A stretch of 64,000 nucleotides of DNA, taken from the NCBI GenBank assembly GCA_944322665.1, contig CALUPM010000002.1:1-64000 (forward strand), written 5' to 3'. Below, piece by piece: positions 25,786 to 35,130 of this stretch (its first letter is position 1; the number at the start of each line of letters is the position of its first letter). The DNA comes from Candidatus Gastranaerophilales bacterium (GTDB taxonomy: Bacteria > Cyanobacteriota > Vampirovibrionia > Gastranaerophilales > Gastranaerophilaceae). Below the pieces are notes generated by a model, which ran no database searches, was not told where the DNA came from, and saw only the letters and a program-made list of their open reading frames with translations. Both the position numbers and the translations under genes were made by a program.

Positions 25786-28119
25786 CTATTCTTCCGGCGG
25801 GATCTCAGGTAATTGTTCCGGTGCTTTGTAGCCGCATGAGCGGTTTGAACATTCAATGGTTGTTCCTTTTTTGAGAACTTTTTTGACTAATAACGCGCCG
25901 CAATCAGGGCAGGTTTCACCTGTCGGCTCATTCCAGAGTACAAAATCGCAGTCCGGATATTTGTCGCAGCCGAAAAATACTGTTCCGCGCTTTGATTTCC
26001 TTTCAACAATTGTTCCTTTGCCGCATTTCGGGCAGGTGACGCCTGTTGAGCGGCGGTATGGTTTGCGGAACTTGCATTCCTCGTTTGTGCATTCAAGATA
26101 TTTGCCGTAAGGCCCCTGTTTAAATACCATATCGGAACCGCATTTTTCGCATTTTTCTTCGCATTTGGGCGCTTCTGAGGGAGTATCTTCCATATTTTCT
26201 GTCAGAGCGTTCATTGACATAACCGTTTTGCACTCCGGATACCCGGAACAGCCGAGAAATTGCTGTCCTTTGCGGCTTGTTCTCACAAGCATCGGCCGGC
26301 CGCAGTTCGGACATTTGATGTTGCTTTCAATTCTGACACGCTCGTTATTGCCCAGAGCTTTGTTTACTTCCTGAATAAAAGGTTCGTAAAATTTTTCCAG
26401 AACTTCGTTCCAGACGGCTTTTTTCTCGGCAATTTCGTCGAGTTTACTTTCCATGCCTGCCGTAAATTTGTAATCCATAATGTCTGCAAACTGGTTTACA
26501 AGCTGTTTTGAAACGGTTCTGCCTAACAGCGTCGGAAATAATGCTTTGTCGCGTTTCTCAACATATTTGCGGGTCTGGATAACCGTAATAATTGTGGCAT
26601 ACGTTGACGGACGTCCGATTCCGTGTTCTTCAAGCGCTTTAACAAGAGAGGCTTCATTGTATCTCGGAGGCGGCTGGGTAAAGTGCTGTTTCGGATTAAT
26701 CTTTTTGCAGATTACCTTATCGCCTTTTTCAAGATCCGGAATTTTGCTGTCCGAGGCCTGTTCATCTTCTTCCGAGTCATTGTAAAGCTTTAAAAATCCG
26801 TCGAAGGTGACTTTTGAAGTGCCTGATTTCAGGAGGCAGTCGCCTGCTTTAATTTCGATTGATTTGTTTGCGATTTCTGCGTTTGCCATCTGGGAGGACA
26901 TAAATTTGTTCCAGATGAGCTTGTAGAGTTTAAACTGGTCGCTGTCCAGGTATTGTTTAATGCTTTCCGGCGTTCTTTCCGGATATGAAGGTCGGATTGC
27001 TTCGTGCGCATCCTGAACGTTTTGTTTGCCTTTTGTGTAGACGTTCGGGGCTTCCGGATAGTATTTTTCGCCGTAATTAGAGAGAATAAAATCCTTTGCC
27101 ATTGTCTGCGCATCATCGGAAACCCTGACACTGTCCGTTCTCATATATGTAATCAAACCGACCGGAGTGCCGTCTATTTCAATACCTTCGTAAAGTTTTT
27201 GGGCCACCTGCATTGTCTTTTGAACGCCGAAGCCGAGTTTTGAACTTGCCGCGCGCTGAAGGGTTGAGGTGATAAAAGGTGCGGTCGGCTTGCGCTTCAT
27301 TGTCTTTTTGGTGACTTTTTCAACTTCAAATTCTCTGTCCGGACTTTGGAGATAATCTACAATTTTTTGCGCTTCTTCCTGATTTTTAATTGTTTTTTCG
27401 ATTGCTTTATTTTTGTATTTGGAAAGTTCGGCTTCAAATATTTTGCCGTCTTTATCAAGGTCTGCGTGGATTGACCAGTATTCCTGCGGAACGAAAGCTT
27501 CTATTTCATCTTCTCTTTCACAAATCATCCTTAGAGCAACCGACTGAACGCGGCCTGCTGAAAGGTTTCTGTTGCCTATCTGTTTCCACAGTACGGGGCT
27601 GAGCTTGTAGCCTACGAGTTTGTCAAGAATCTGGCGGGTCTGCTGGGCTTTCACCATATCCATGTCGATGCCTCTGGGGTTTTCGACTGAATGCTTCACT
27701 GCTTTCGGGGTGATTTCGTTGAAAACAATCCTCAAAACCTTTTCATCAGGAACTTTCAAAAGCTGGCGGACATGCCATGCAATTGCTTCTCCTTCGCGGT
27801 CAGGGTCGGATGCAAGATAGATTTTGTCGGCTTTTTGCGCTAAATCGTTTAATTTTTTTACAACGGCCTGTTTGCCCGGAATTACTTCAAACTTCGGTTT
27901 AAAATGGTCGTTTATATCAAACCCGAGGTTTTCGGTCGAGGGGTCTTTTGTCGGAAGGTTTCTAACATGACCGAAGCTTGCTTCAATAGAATAGCCGTCG
28001 CCTAAAATCTTTCTGATTGTTTTGGATTTTGCAGGTGACTCAACTATTACAAGCGCTTTTTCTTTTTTGCCGGAGGTCTTTTTTGTACTCTTTTCCGTAT
28101 TTTCTGCAGTTTTTGCCAT
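25786..28119 (-). CDS. topA: DNA topoisomerase I
   Basis: A 777-residue type IA topoisomerase that relaxes negative supercoils. Toprim domain: ALVIVESPAKSKTI and LASDPDREGEAIAWH. The active-site tyrosine lies in GLITYMRTDSVRVS, and HEAIRP follows. C-terminal zinc fingers (from about 605) show four CxxC pairs, such as CPNCGRPM, CEKCGSDM, CPKCGKGT and CPDCGALL. The lysine-rich N-terminus (KSTKKTSGKKEK) precedes the core. It follows dprA by 8 nt, a common pairing. Confidence 0.98.
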   Translation of the reverse strand: MAKTAENTEKSTKKTSGKKEKALVIVESPAKSKTIRKILGDGYSIEASFGHVRNLPTKDPSTENLGFDINDHFKPKFEVIPGKQAVVKKLNDLAQKADKIYLASDPDREGEAIAWHVRQLLKVPDEKVLRIVFNEITPKAVKHSVENPRGIDMDMVKAQQTRQILDKLVGYKLSPVLWKQIGNRNLSAGRVQSVALRMICEREDEIEAFVPQEYWSIHADLDKDGKIFEAELSKYKNKAIEKTIKNQEEAQKIVDYLQSPDREFEVEKVTKKTMKRKPTAPFITSTLQRAASSKLGFGVQKTMQVAQKLYEGIEIDGTPVGLITYMRTDSVRVSDDAQTMAKDFILSNYGEKYYPEAPNVYTKGKQNVQDAHEAIRPSYPERTPESIKQYLDSDQFKLYKLIWNKFMSSQMANAEIANKSIEIKAGDCLLKSGTSKVTFDGFLKLYNDSEEDEQASDSKIPDLEKGDKVICKKINPKQHFTQPPPRYNEASLVKALEEHGIGRPSTYATIITVIQTRKYVEKRDKALFPTLLGRTVSKQLVNQFADIMDYKFTAGMESKLDEIAEKKAVWNEVLEKFYEPFIQEVNKALGNNERVRIESNIKCPNCGRPMLVRTSRKGQQFLGCSGYPECKTVMSMNALTENMEDTPSEAPKCEEKCEKCGSDMVFKQGPYGKYLECTNEECKFRKPYRRSTGVTCPKCGKGTIVERKSKRGTVFFGCDKYPDCDFVLWNEPTGETCPDCGALLVKKVLKKGTTIECSNRSCGYKAPEQLPEIPPEE

Positions 28120-28127
28120 TTATATTC

Positions 28128-29213
28128 TTAAACCCTCTTATATCTGTCGCCGTTGACCTGTTCTATTATGCCTTTAAGCTCCATGGTTGTCAAGTTGATT
28201 AAAAGAGTATCCAGATCCAGCCCTGTCGCTGTCATTATTTCATCAACGCCTTTATCTTCTATTTCTATGACATCCATAATTTTTGCTTCTGTTTCGTCAA
28301 GATTGGTAAGATTAATTTTTAATTGTTCAGCCGGTTTAACTTCCCAGTTCAGGGCTTCCAGAATATCATCGGCCGAAGTGACAAGTGTTGCACCGTTTTT
28401 GAGCAGTTTGTAAATCCCTTCGGTATTCGGATTTGTGATAAGTCCCGGAATACACATCAATTCTCTGCCCTGCTCAAGTGTAAGATTAGCCGTTATTAAA
28501 GCCCCGCTTTTCAACGATGCTTCCGCAACAACCGTTCCGTAAGAAAGTCCGGATACAATTCTGTTTCTTTGCGGAAACCTGAATTTTAGAGGTTCAAATG
28601 TCGGGAAGTATTCGGTAAAAATCAATCCGCTGCCATTTTCAATTTTGCGATAAAGTTCGGCGTTTGCGGACGGATAAACAAAGTCAAATCCGCTTGCAAT
28701 AACTCCGATTGTTTTTAATCCGTTGTCAAGTGCTGCCGTGTGGGCTGCCGTATCAATCCCCGAGGCAAGACCGGAAACTATACAGATATCAGTGTTTGCA
28801 AGCTGTGAAATTATCAGATTTACGGCGTCTTTTGCGTATCTGCTTGTTTTTCTTGAGCCTACAACAGCCAGAGTTCTTTCAAAATTAACTAAATCTAAAT
28901 CCCCTTTGTAATAAAGAACGGATGGCGGATTGTCAATATTTTTAAGCATAACAGGATATCTGTCATCTTCAAAAGTCAGATATTTAATCCCTCTGTTTGT
29001 GACGTCAGACAGAACTTTGTCCGGATTTATCATGTCGCGGGCTTTCAGAAAATTCTCAGCTTTTTTTACGCTGAGTCCGTCAATGTTTTTTAAATCAGAA
29101 GAAGATGCGTTGAAAGCTTTTTCAATATTTTTGAAATATTCAAAAAGTTTCAGCGTAAAAAGGCTGTCAATTTGTTCTATTGATGAGAATGCTATCCAGT
29201 ATTTACCTGTCAT
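28128..29213 (-). CDS. dprA: DNA processing protein DprA
   Basis: A 361-residue protein that loads RecA onto incoming single-stranded DNA during transformation. It has an N-terminal helical (HhH/SAM-like) region, the Rossmann-like DprA core with LAVVGSRKTSRYAKD, IVSGLASGIDTAAH, GFDFVYPSANAELY and FRFPQRNRIVSGLS, and a C-terminal winged-helix domain (about 290-361, MDVIEIEDKGVDEIM). It overlaps the upstream TPR gene by 11 nt and precedes topA. Its presence together with prepilins suggests, but does not prove, DNA uptake ability. Confidence 0.95.
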   Translation of the reverse strand: MTGKYWIAFSSIEQIDSLFTLKLFEYFKNIEKAFNASSSDLKNIDGLSVKKAENFLKARDMINPDKVLSDVTNRGIKYLTFEDDRYPVMLKNIDNPPSVLYYKGDLDLVNFERTLAVVGSRKTSRYAKDAVNLIISQLANTDICIVSGLASGIDTAAHTAALDNGLKTIGVIASGFDFVYPSANAELYRKIENGSGLIFTEYFPTFEPLKFRFPQRNRIVSGLSYGTVVAEASLKSGALITANLTLEQGRELMCIPGLITNPNTEGIYKLLKNGATLVTSADDILEALNWEVKPAEQLKINLTNLDETEAKIMDVIEIEDKGVDEIMTATGLDLDTLLINLTTMELKGIIEQVNGDRYKRV

Positions 29214-29979
29214 TTGACTGTTTCTTCTTAATTCTTTCTATCAGATTTTTTACGTTTTCTTTTTCTTCTTCAGGAATATTCATATCGCAATAGGACTCAA
29301 AATATTCGACCGCATCATCATAATCTCCGCGGGCAAGAAATAAAATCGCGGCTTTTTTGTAGGCCGGACTGCAGGCATCATTTACTGCAATTGCTTTTAA
29401 GAAATTTGAAAGCGCTTTATCTATTTCGTCGTTTGCCTCGTAGGCTTCGCCGAGGTAATAGTATATCCATTCGTTATTGTCTTTGTATTCAAGAACATTT
29501 TCAAAATTTTCGGCCGCAAGGGCATAGTTGCCGAGTTCAAAGTGGACTTTTCCTAAATCATAATATGCGTCATAATTTTCAGGCTGTTTTTCTAATATTT
29601 TTTCCAACTCATCAATTGCAAGATCAAGCCTTGCATCTTCCATATAAAACCTTGCCAGATAATGCGCAATGGTCATCTCCTCCGGCATCTCGTAAACGCC
29701 CTGCGACAAAAGCTGTATGCCGCTGTCAAAGTCGTGCGCTTTGTAATAAACATCAGCAAGGTTTATATAAACCTGCGGGAGTTTCGGGTTTAATTTAATT
29801 GCCTTCAAAAAATTATCCTCGGCTTTTTCCATATTGCCTAAATTGTAATAGCAAAGTCCGATGTTATTTCTGATTTCAGCCGTATCTTCGCCTTTTTCAA
29901 CAACTGATGAAAATACGTCCAGCGCTGTTTTATAATCCCGTTTTTTAAAAGCTTCTAAAGCCTGTTCCGTTTTTGTCAT
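29203..29979 (-). CDS. TPR-repeat protein
   Basis: A 258-residue protein of tandem tetratricopeptide repeats: RDYKTALDVFSSVVEKG, GNMEKAEDNFLKAIKLNP, LPQVYINLADVYYKA, NYDAYYDLGKVHFELGNYALAAENFENVL and GDYDDAVEYFESYCDM. No signal peptide. It starts 8 nt after the LptA-like gene and overlaps dprA by 11 nt, so it belongs to the same operon. It is a likely protein-interaction scaffold with no enzyme motif. Confidence 0.85.
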   Translation of the reverse strand: MTKTEQALEAFKKRDYKTALDVFSSVVEKGEDTAEIRNNIGLCYYNLGNMEKAEDNFLKAIKLNPKLPQVYINLADVYYKAHDFDSGIQLLSQGVYEMPEEMTIAHYLARFYMEDARLDLAIDELEKILEKQPENYDAYYDLGKVHFELGNYALAAENFENVLEYKDNNEWIYYYLGEAYEANDEIDKALSNFLKAIAVNDACSPAYKKAAILFLARGDYDDAVEYFESYCDMNIPEEEKENVKNLIERIKKKQSNDR

Positions 29980-29987
29980 TTTTTCTC

Positions 29988-30965
29988 CTACAATCCGATT
30001 GACATATCGTCATCATCTCCGCTGTCGCCGATGTTTTTGATTACGGTTCTGGTGTTGCCTTCGGCGTGGAAATCTTTCGGATTTATTATCATCCTTATTC
30101 TGTCAGCGTAAATTGTTCTCGGCCCCTGCGTTATGCTTGAGCGTCCGACAAAATAAACTTCGTTCGGTTTTTTGGTAACTTTATCCGGATACACTGCAAT
30201 CTTCGGGCCGTGTGCAAAGTAATCCTGATACCATACTCTGACATCTCCGCTGGCATTAAAAGTATTGGTATCCTGTGAATATTCCTGTATTTTGGACTTC
30301 AGAGTCAGCGTTTCTCCGTTCTCCATCATTGCATTTGATGTTGTATTGCCGGTTGCAGTCAGAATTTTTGTTGCGGCATCATAGTAAAATTTATCTGCAA
30401 AAGATTCATTTTCTTCCTGCTTAACACGTGCGTTTCCGATAAGTTCAAGATTTTTTAAATCTCCGTTTTTGGAGGTTTTTATTATTGCCTTGTTTGAGAA
30501 GGTTTCAATTTCTTTATACAAAATTGTAACAGCACCGGTTGCAGTCATAACGCCTGTTTTTGTATCGTATTCCTGAACATCTGCGTTTATTACGACAATC
30601 GGTTTTTTGCCTTCAAAGACTATTGACTGGGAATCCCCTTCGGCGCGTACAACTTTTGTGATTAGCGAAAGTTTTAGAATATTTGCTTTAACTTCGCGTT
30701 TTTTGTTTTTCGTAATCTGATATGCGTAAGGTTTGTCGTAAAAGGTTGCGGTGTCGAGTTTTTGATCCTTTGTGACCCCGACATCGGCTTTTTGTCCTTC
30801 AACTCTTACGTCTCCGACAGTTACTTTAACATCGCCGTTAAATTTAATCTTGCTGTCTTCTTCGTTGTAAGTCTGGCTTTTGGATTCAATAACAAGATCT
30901 GCCGCCTGAGTTGCCGCACCTGCAAGTAATAATATACATATTAGAGATACTAAAACTCTTTTCAT
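29988..30965 (-). CDS. lptA: LptA/OstA-like periplasmic lipopolysaccharide transport protein
   Basis: A 325-residue exported protein with a signal peptide (MKRVLVSLICILLLAGAATQ, cut near AA). Repeated OstA-type beta-jellyroll strands follow: SKSQTYNEEDSKIKFNGDVKVTV, EYDTKTGVMTATGAVTILY, YDAATKILTATGNT, EYSQDTNTFNASGDVRVWY. LptA forms the periplasmic bridge carrying LPS to the outer membrane. It is longer than the E. coli protein (185), so it may hold extra bridge units. It overlaps lptC by 4 nt, which strongly supports the assignment. Confidence 0.88.
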   Translation of the reverse strand: MKRVLVSLICILLLAGAATQAADLVIESKSQTYNEEDSKIKFNGDVKVTVGDVRVEGQKADVGVTKDQKLDTATFYDKPYAYQITKNKKREVKANILKLSLITKVVRAEGDSQSIVFEGKKPIVVINADVQEYDTKTGVMTATGAVTILYKEIETFSNKAIIKTSKNGDLKNLELIGNARVKQEENESFADKFYYDAATKILTATGNTTSNAMMENGETLTLKSKIQEYSQDTNTFNASGDVRVWYQDYFAHGPKIAVYPDKVTKKPNEVYFVGRSSITQGPRTIYADRIRMIINPKDFHAEGNTRTVIKNIGDSGDDDDMSIGL

Positions 30966-31555
30966 TTATTCTCCTTCTTGTCGTAAAGTTTGGACTGGGC
31001 ATGCCCTGAAATTTTAAATTTTTCATAATCCGGCGCAATTTCGCCTTCTTCTGCCTGTGCATAGAATTCTTTGTTTTTAATTATTCTGACGTTGCCTCTG
31101 ACTTTTACCGGTTTGTCCGAGCCGGACCATGTCAGGCGGTCAGTTAAAAGCATTGTGCCGTCTTTTATTACAATGCGTGTATCTTCATACAGTATAATCT
31201 CATTTTTCTTTGAGTTGTAAGTGCCGTGGGAGGATTCAAAACTCATTGAAACCTCTCCGTTTTCGTCATAAAAATTCCCGATTACATTGTTTAACAGTGC
31301 AATTTCATTTGTGCTGTTGTAGGTTCCTGTTTCGCCGTAAATCTCCCAGTATTTTGCGGCTTCTTTTGTTTCTGTCAGAATAAGTCCGTTAATCAGGGCT
31401 TCCTGTTTGTCCTCCTGCGTTTGAAGCTGGCTTCTGTTAAAATTGTGCGTAATTATTCCGGCTGATACAAATGCCCAGACTAAAATTCCGACAAGTGTCA
31501 GTCCTGCCAGTATATAAGCCTTCTTCTTTTTGTCTAATTTTTTCCACCAGTCCAT
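30962..31555 (-). CDS. lptC: LptC-like lipopolysaccharide export protein
   Basis: A 197-residue protein with an N-terminal cytosolic basic stretch, one membrane helix (about 13-32, YILAGLTLVGILVWAFVSAG) and a periplasmic LptC beta-jellyroll: AKYWEIYGETGTYN, LLNNVIGNFYDENGEVSMSF, GTYNSKKNEIILYED, LTWSGSDKPVKVRGNV. LptC hands LPS from the inner-membrane ABC complex to LptA. It is first in a minus-strand run through aroE. No Shine-Dalgarno precedes ATG 31555, and a weak TTGTCT/GATAAC pair close upstream hints at a very short leader. Confidence 0.88.
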   Translation of the reverse strand: MDWWKKLDKKKKAYILAGLTLVGILVWAFVSAGIITHNFNRSQLQTQEDKQEALINGLILTETKEAAKYWEIYGETGTYNSTNEIALLNNVIGNFYDENGEVSMSFESSHGTYNSKKNEIILYEDTRIVIKDGTMLLTDRLTWSGSDKPVKVRGNVRIIKNKEFYAQAEEGEIAPDYEKFKISGHAQSKLYDKKENK

Positions 31556-31699
31556 ATCAAAAATGTTATCACAAACTATTTTTTTTAGACAAAATCTAAT
31601 TAAATATCTTAATATTTCAAAAAGATTTTTTCATTTAAAATTATTTTGTAATATAATTTAGGCTATAAAGGGATATTGTTAAAAAGAAAGAGGTTTTAT

Positions 31700-32602
31700 A
31701 TGGCACTGAGATATGACGCCGGCGAAGTTGTTACAGCAATGGTTACGCCTATGAATTCAAAACGCGAGGTTGACTACGGCAAGGCTGAGGAACTGGCAAA
31801 ATATCTTGCAGGCAGCGGAAGCGAAGCGCTTCTTGTCGCCGGAACAACCGGTGAAAGCCCGACTTTGACGCATGAAGAAGAACTTGAACTTTTGAGTACG
31901 GTTAAGCGCGCCGCCGCAAATAAGGCAAAAGTGATTTTCGGTGCAGGCTCAAACTCAACAGAAACCGCGGTTAAAATGACAAAACTTGCCTGCAGGGAAG
32001 GTGTTGATGCAATTTTATCGGTTGTGCCTTATTACAACAAACCTTCTCAAAAAGGAATGATTGAACATTTTTCAGCTGTTGCCGGAGCTTCTGATGTTCC
32101 TGTTATTTTATACAACATTCCTTCCAGAACAGGTGTAAATATGCTTCCCGAAACAGTTGCCTGTCTTGCCGAAAAGTTTTCAAACATTGTTGCTTTGAAG
32201 CAAAGTTCTCCGGATATGGATTTGATATCCGAACTTAAACTTTGCTGTCCTCCGGATTTTGCGATTTATTCGGGCGACGACAGCCTGACGCTTCCGATGC
32301 TGTCACTCGGAGTGCACGGGGTAATTTCCGTTGCTTCCCACCTTTTCGGCTCGGAAATTAAATCAATGATTAGAAACTTCAAAACAGGTGACGTTATTGC
32401 TTCGCGCAATATGCACAAAACCCTGTTCCCGATATTCAAAAAACTCTTTATGGCGCCGAATCCGGTTCCAGTTAAAGCCGCTCTTGCGCATAAAGGTTTG
32501 ATTGAAGAATACTTAAGGCGTCCGCTTGTGGAGCTTGATGAAGAGCAAAAGTCGGAACTGTTTGCGGTTTTTGACAGGACTAAAGCAGAATTAGCCGGAT
32601 AG
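31700..32602 (+). CDS. dapA: 4-hydroxy-tetrahydrodipicolinate synthase
   Basis: A 300-residue TIM-barrel enzyme condensing pyruvate and aspartate semialdehyde for lysine and diaminopimelate synthesis. ATG 31700 follows GAAAGAGG; an in-frame TTG further upstream lacks a site. It has GTTGESPTLTHEEE, VPYYNKPSQKGM with the catalytic tyrosine, YNIPSRTGVN, and the Schiff-base lysine in ALKQSSPD. A TATAAT box lies at 31652-31657. It is followed by secD and secF in the same direction. Confidence 0.96.
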   Translation: MALRYDAGEVVTAMVTPMNSKREVDYGKAEELAKYLAGSGSEALLVAGTTGESPTLTHEEELELLSTVKRAAANKAKVIFGAGSNSTETAVKMTKLACREGVDAILSVVPYYNKPSQKGMIEHFSAVAGASDVPVILYNIPSRTGVNMLPETVACLAEKFSNIVALKQSSPDMDLISELKLCCPPDFAIYSGDDSLTLPMLSLGVHGVISVASHLFGSEIKSMIRNFKTGDVIASRNMHKTLFPIFKKLFMAPNPVPVKAALAHKGLIEEYLRRPLVELDEEQKSELFAVFDRTKAELAG

Positions 32603-32670
32603 GGCTTTGAATAAGTTTTATTTTCTTAATTAAAATAAGATAAAAGATACATTATAAGAGGAATAAAAAA

Positions 32671-33978
32671 GTGAAAAACAAAATTATTATGTTCTGGGTG
32701 ATTATGGCAATTGTTTTAACTGCAATTGCGGTAATCGTTATGAAACCCACAAAATTAGGACTTGACCTTGTCGGCGGCTCCCGTCTTGTTCTGGAAGCTC
32801 AGACTACGGATCAGGTCAGAGAAATTACACCTGACACCCTGAGTCATTTGCAGTTTGCAATCGAGCAGAGGGTAAACAAACTCGGGGTTGCGGAAACCGT
32901 TGTCCAGCAGGTCGGTGACAAAAGACTGCTTGTTGAAATTCCGTCAGTTACAGATTTAAAAGAAGCAAAGGCTTTTATCGGTGAAACGGCACAGCTTGAA
33001 TTCAAAAAACCCGGCAAAGAAGAAAAAGGAGTTATTACATGGGAGCCGACAGGACTTACCGGAAAAGACCTTTCAAAATCCCAGCTTACAACTGATTCTT
33101 CAGGCCAGTGGGTTGTATCTCTGGAATTTAACTCGGAAGGCGCAAAGAAATTCGCCGAACTTACCGAAGCTCTCGTAAACCAGCAAATGGCAATCTTTTT
33201 TGACGGTGAACTTCAGTCCGCTCCTGTTATCCGTGAGCCTATTTACGGCGGAAACGCCCAAATTTCAGGCGGTGACAGCGGATTTGCTTATGAAGAAGCG
33301 CAGAGAATGGTTGATTTGCTGAATGCCGGCGCCCTTCCTGTTCCTGCTGAAATCGTCGAAGAAAATACAGTCGGGCCGACTCTCGGCGCAGACAGTATTG
33401 CGGCTTCCAAAAAAGCAGGTATCATCGGGCTTTCTGCCGTTATGATATTTATGATTTTGTTCTATCACGTGCCGGGGCTTATTGCAGACATCGCGCTTGT
33501 TATTTACAGCTTAATTCTGTTTGCTCTGTTTAAAACTATCCCTGTTACCTTAACTCTTGCCGGTATTGCAGGTTTCATCCTGTCTATCGGTATGGCGGTA
33601 GATGCGAACATCCTTATCTTTGAAAGAACAAAAGAAGAATTGAGAGCCGGAAGAAATCTTTTTACGGCAATTAACTCAGGTTTTGACAGAGCCTTTACAA
33701 GTATTTTTGACTCAAATATGACAACGATAATTACCTGTGTAATCCTCTATCTTCTCGGTACAAGCGTTGTTAAAGGTTTTGCTCTGACACTGGCATTAGG
33801 TGTTATGGTGTCAATGTTTACGGCAATCACCGTTACAAAGAACTTCATGCACTTAATCTTCGGTACGGGCGAACTTAAACATCCGGGATTGTTCGGGCTT
33901 AAGAAAGAAGAAATCGGCGCAGCTTATCAGGCTGCCGAAACCCAGAGAGAAAAAGCCCGTTTCGGTATATTGGATTAG
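32671..33978 (+). CDS. secD: Protein translocase subunit SecD
   Basis: A 435-residue membrane protein that helps release exported proteins at the Sec translocon using the proton gradient. It starts with GTG 32671 after AAGAGGAAT. It has an N-terminal helix, then KLGLDLVGGSRLVLEA, a periplasmic P1 region, DGELQSAPVIREPI, and the RND-type membrane domain with VEENTVGPTLGADSI, GMAVDANILIFERTKEELR and GFALTLALGVMVSMF. It is shorter than E. coli SecD (615) because the periplasmic part is smaller. secF follows after 28 nt. Confidence 0.97.
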   Translation: MKNKIIMFWVIMAIVLTAIAVIVMKPTKLGLDLVGGSRLVLEAQTTDQVREITPDTLSHLQFAIEQRVNKLGVAETVVQQVGDKRLLVEIPSVTDLKEAKAFIGETAQLEFKKPGKEEKGVITWEPTGLTGKDLSKSQLTTDSSGQWVVSLEFNSEGAKKFAELTEALVNQQMAIFFDGELQSAPVIREPIYGGNAQISGGDSGFAYEEAQRMVDLLNAGALPVPAEIVEENTVGPTLGADSIAASKKAGIIGLSAVMIFMILFYHVPGLIADIALVIYSLILFALFKTIPVTLTLAGIAGFILSIGMAVDANILIFERTKEELRAGRNLFTAINSGFDRAFTSIFDSNMTTIITCVILYLLGTSVVKGFALTLALGVMVSMFTAITVTKNFMHLIFGTGELKHPGLFGLKKEEIGAAYQAAETQREKARFGILD

Positions 33979-34006
33979 TCAGGCAAATTTAGAAAGGTAA
34001 AATAAA

Positions 34007-34993
34007 ATGTTTAATACAGGCAGAAAACACTTGGTACATATCGTAAAATACAGATGGTGGTGGATGGCTCTGACAACACTTCTTCTGGTGCCGGGAATTA
34101 TCGCGATGATTTATTCCTGCATCCACTATCCTAACCATGCACCTTTAAAAGTCGGTATCGACTACACAGGAGGTACAATTCTTCAGTACGGTATAGAAGA
34201 AAAAATCACAAATAAAGAACTTGCCGAAACCCGTGCAAATCTTGAAAAAGAAGGTATTGAAAATCCTTATCTTCAAATTCTGAACGTAAACAGCGACCAG
34301 CAGAAAAATACAAAATCAGAAATTCAATCAATTATTTCAGTAAGAACAAAATTTATTGATAAAGATTCAAATGACACGGAAAAAATTACCGGAGTTTTGA
34401 GCGAGCAATACTCAAATCCTGAATTGATGTCCGTAAGTTCAGTCGGGCCGACAATGGGCAAAGAGTTGTTCAAAAACTCCTTTATCGCAGTAACCCTTGC
34501 GTTTTTGGGAATTGTTGCATATCTGTCATTCCGGTTCAGGTTTGATTATGCGCTTGCTGCAATCCTCGGTGTATTACACGACGTGCTGTTTGTTGTCGGA
34601 ATGTTTTCAATACTCGGACTTTTCTATGACGTACAGATTGACGGGTTGTTTATAACAGCAGTTCTGACAGTAATCGGTTTTTCAGTCCACGATACAATCG
34701 TTGTGTTCGACAGAATTCGTGAAAACTTGAGATATTACTCTAAGAAAATGTCTTTCGGCGAAATTGTGGATGCTTCGGTTAATCAGACATTAACAAGAAG
34801 TATAAATACATCACTCACAACTTTAATTACCCTTCTTGCTCTGTACTTCTGGGGCGGAGTCACAACGAAAGACTTTGTATTTGCAATGATTCTCGGTATT
34901 ATTATCGGAACTTATTCTTCAATCTTCTTCTGCTCAATGCTTGTTGACTTCTGGAACGACAGACAGCAGAAAGCAAGAGAAATTTCAGCCTGA
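34007..34993 (+). CDS. secF: Protein translocase subunit SecF
   Basis: A 328-residue partner of SecD. It has the N-terminal helix WWWMALTTLLLVPGIIAMI, the KVGIDYTGGTILQYG segment, VSSVGPTMGKEL, and the RND membrane domain with ALAAILGVLHDVLFVVGMF, VIGFSVHDTIVVFDRIREN and NTSLTTLITLLALYFWGG. Length and order match the family. It ends the dapA-secD-secF group and is followed by a hairpin terminator. Confidence 0.97.
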   Translation: MFNTGRKHLVHIVKYRWWWMALTTLLLVPGIIAMIYSCIHYPNHAPLKVGIDYTGGTILQYGIEEKITNKELAETRANLEKEGIENPYLQILNVNSDQQKNTKSEIQSIISVRTKFIDKDSNDTEKITGVLSEQYSNPELMSVSSVGPTMGKELFKNSFIAVTLAFLGIVAYLSFRFRFDYALAAILGVLHDVLFVVGMFSILGLFYDVQIDGLFITAVLTVIGFSVHDTIVVFDRIRENLRYYSKKMSFGEIVDASVNQTLTRSINTSLTTLITLLALYFWGGVTTKDFVFAMILGIIIGTYSSIFFCSMLVDFWNDRQQKAREISA

Positions 34994-35020
34994 GTCCGGA
35001 CGGGTGAAAATTGTAGATTA

Positions 35021-35055
35021 AAAAGCCCTCCTCTTAAAGAGAAGGGCTTTTATTA
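35021..35055 (+). terminator. Intrinsic terminator after secF
   Basis: AAAAGCCCT and AGGGCTTTT enclose an inner CTCTT/AAGAG pairing with one mismatch. The stem runs into TTTTATTA. Confidence 0.65.
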
Positions 35056-35130
35056 CTGAAACTTTTGTAAAAAATTCAGGATGACAAATTGGCTTATGTA
35101 ATATTATTTTGCTAAATTTTTAAGTCTTTG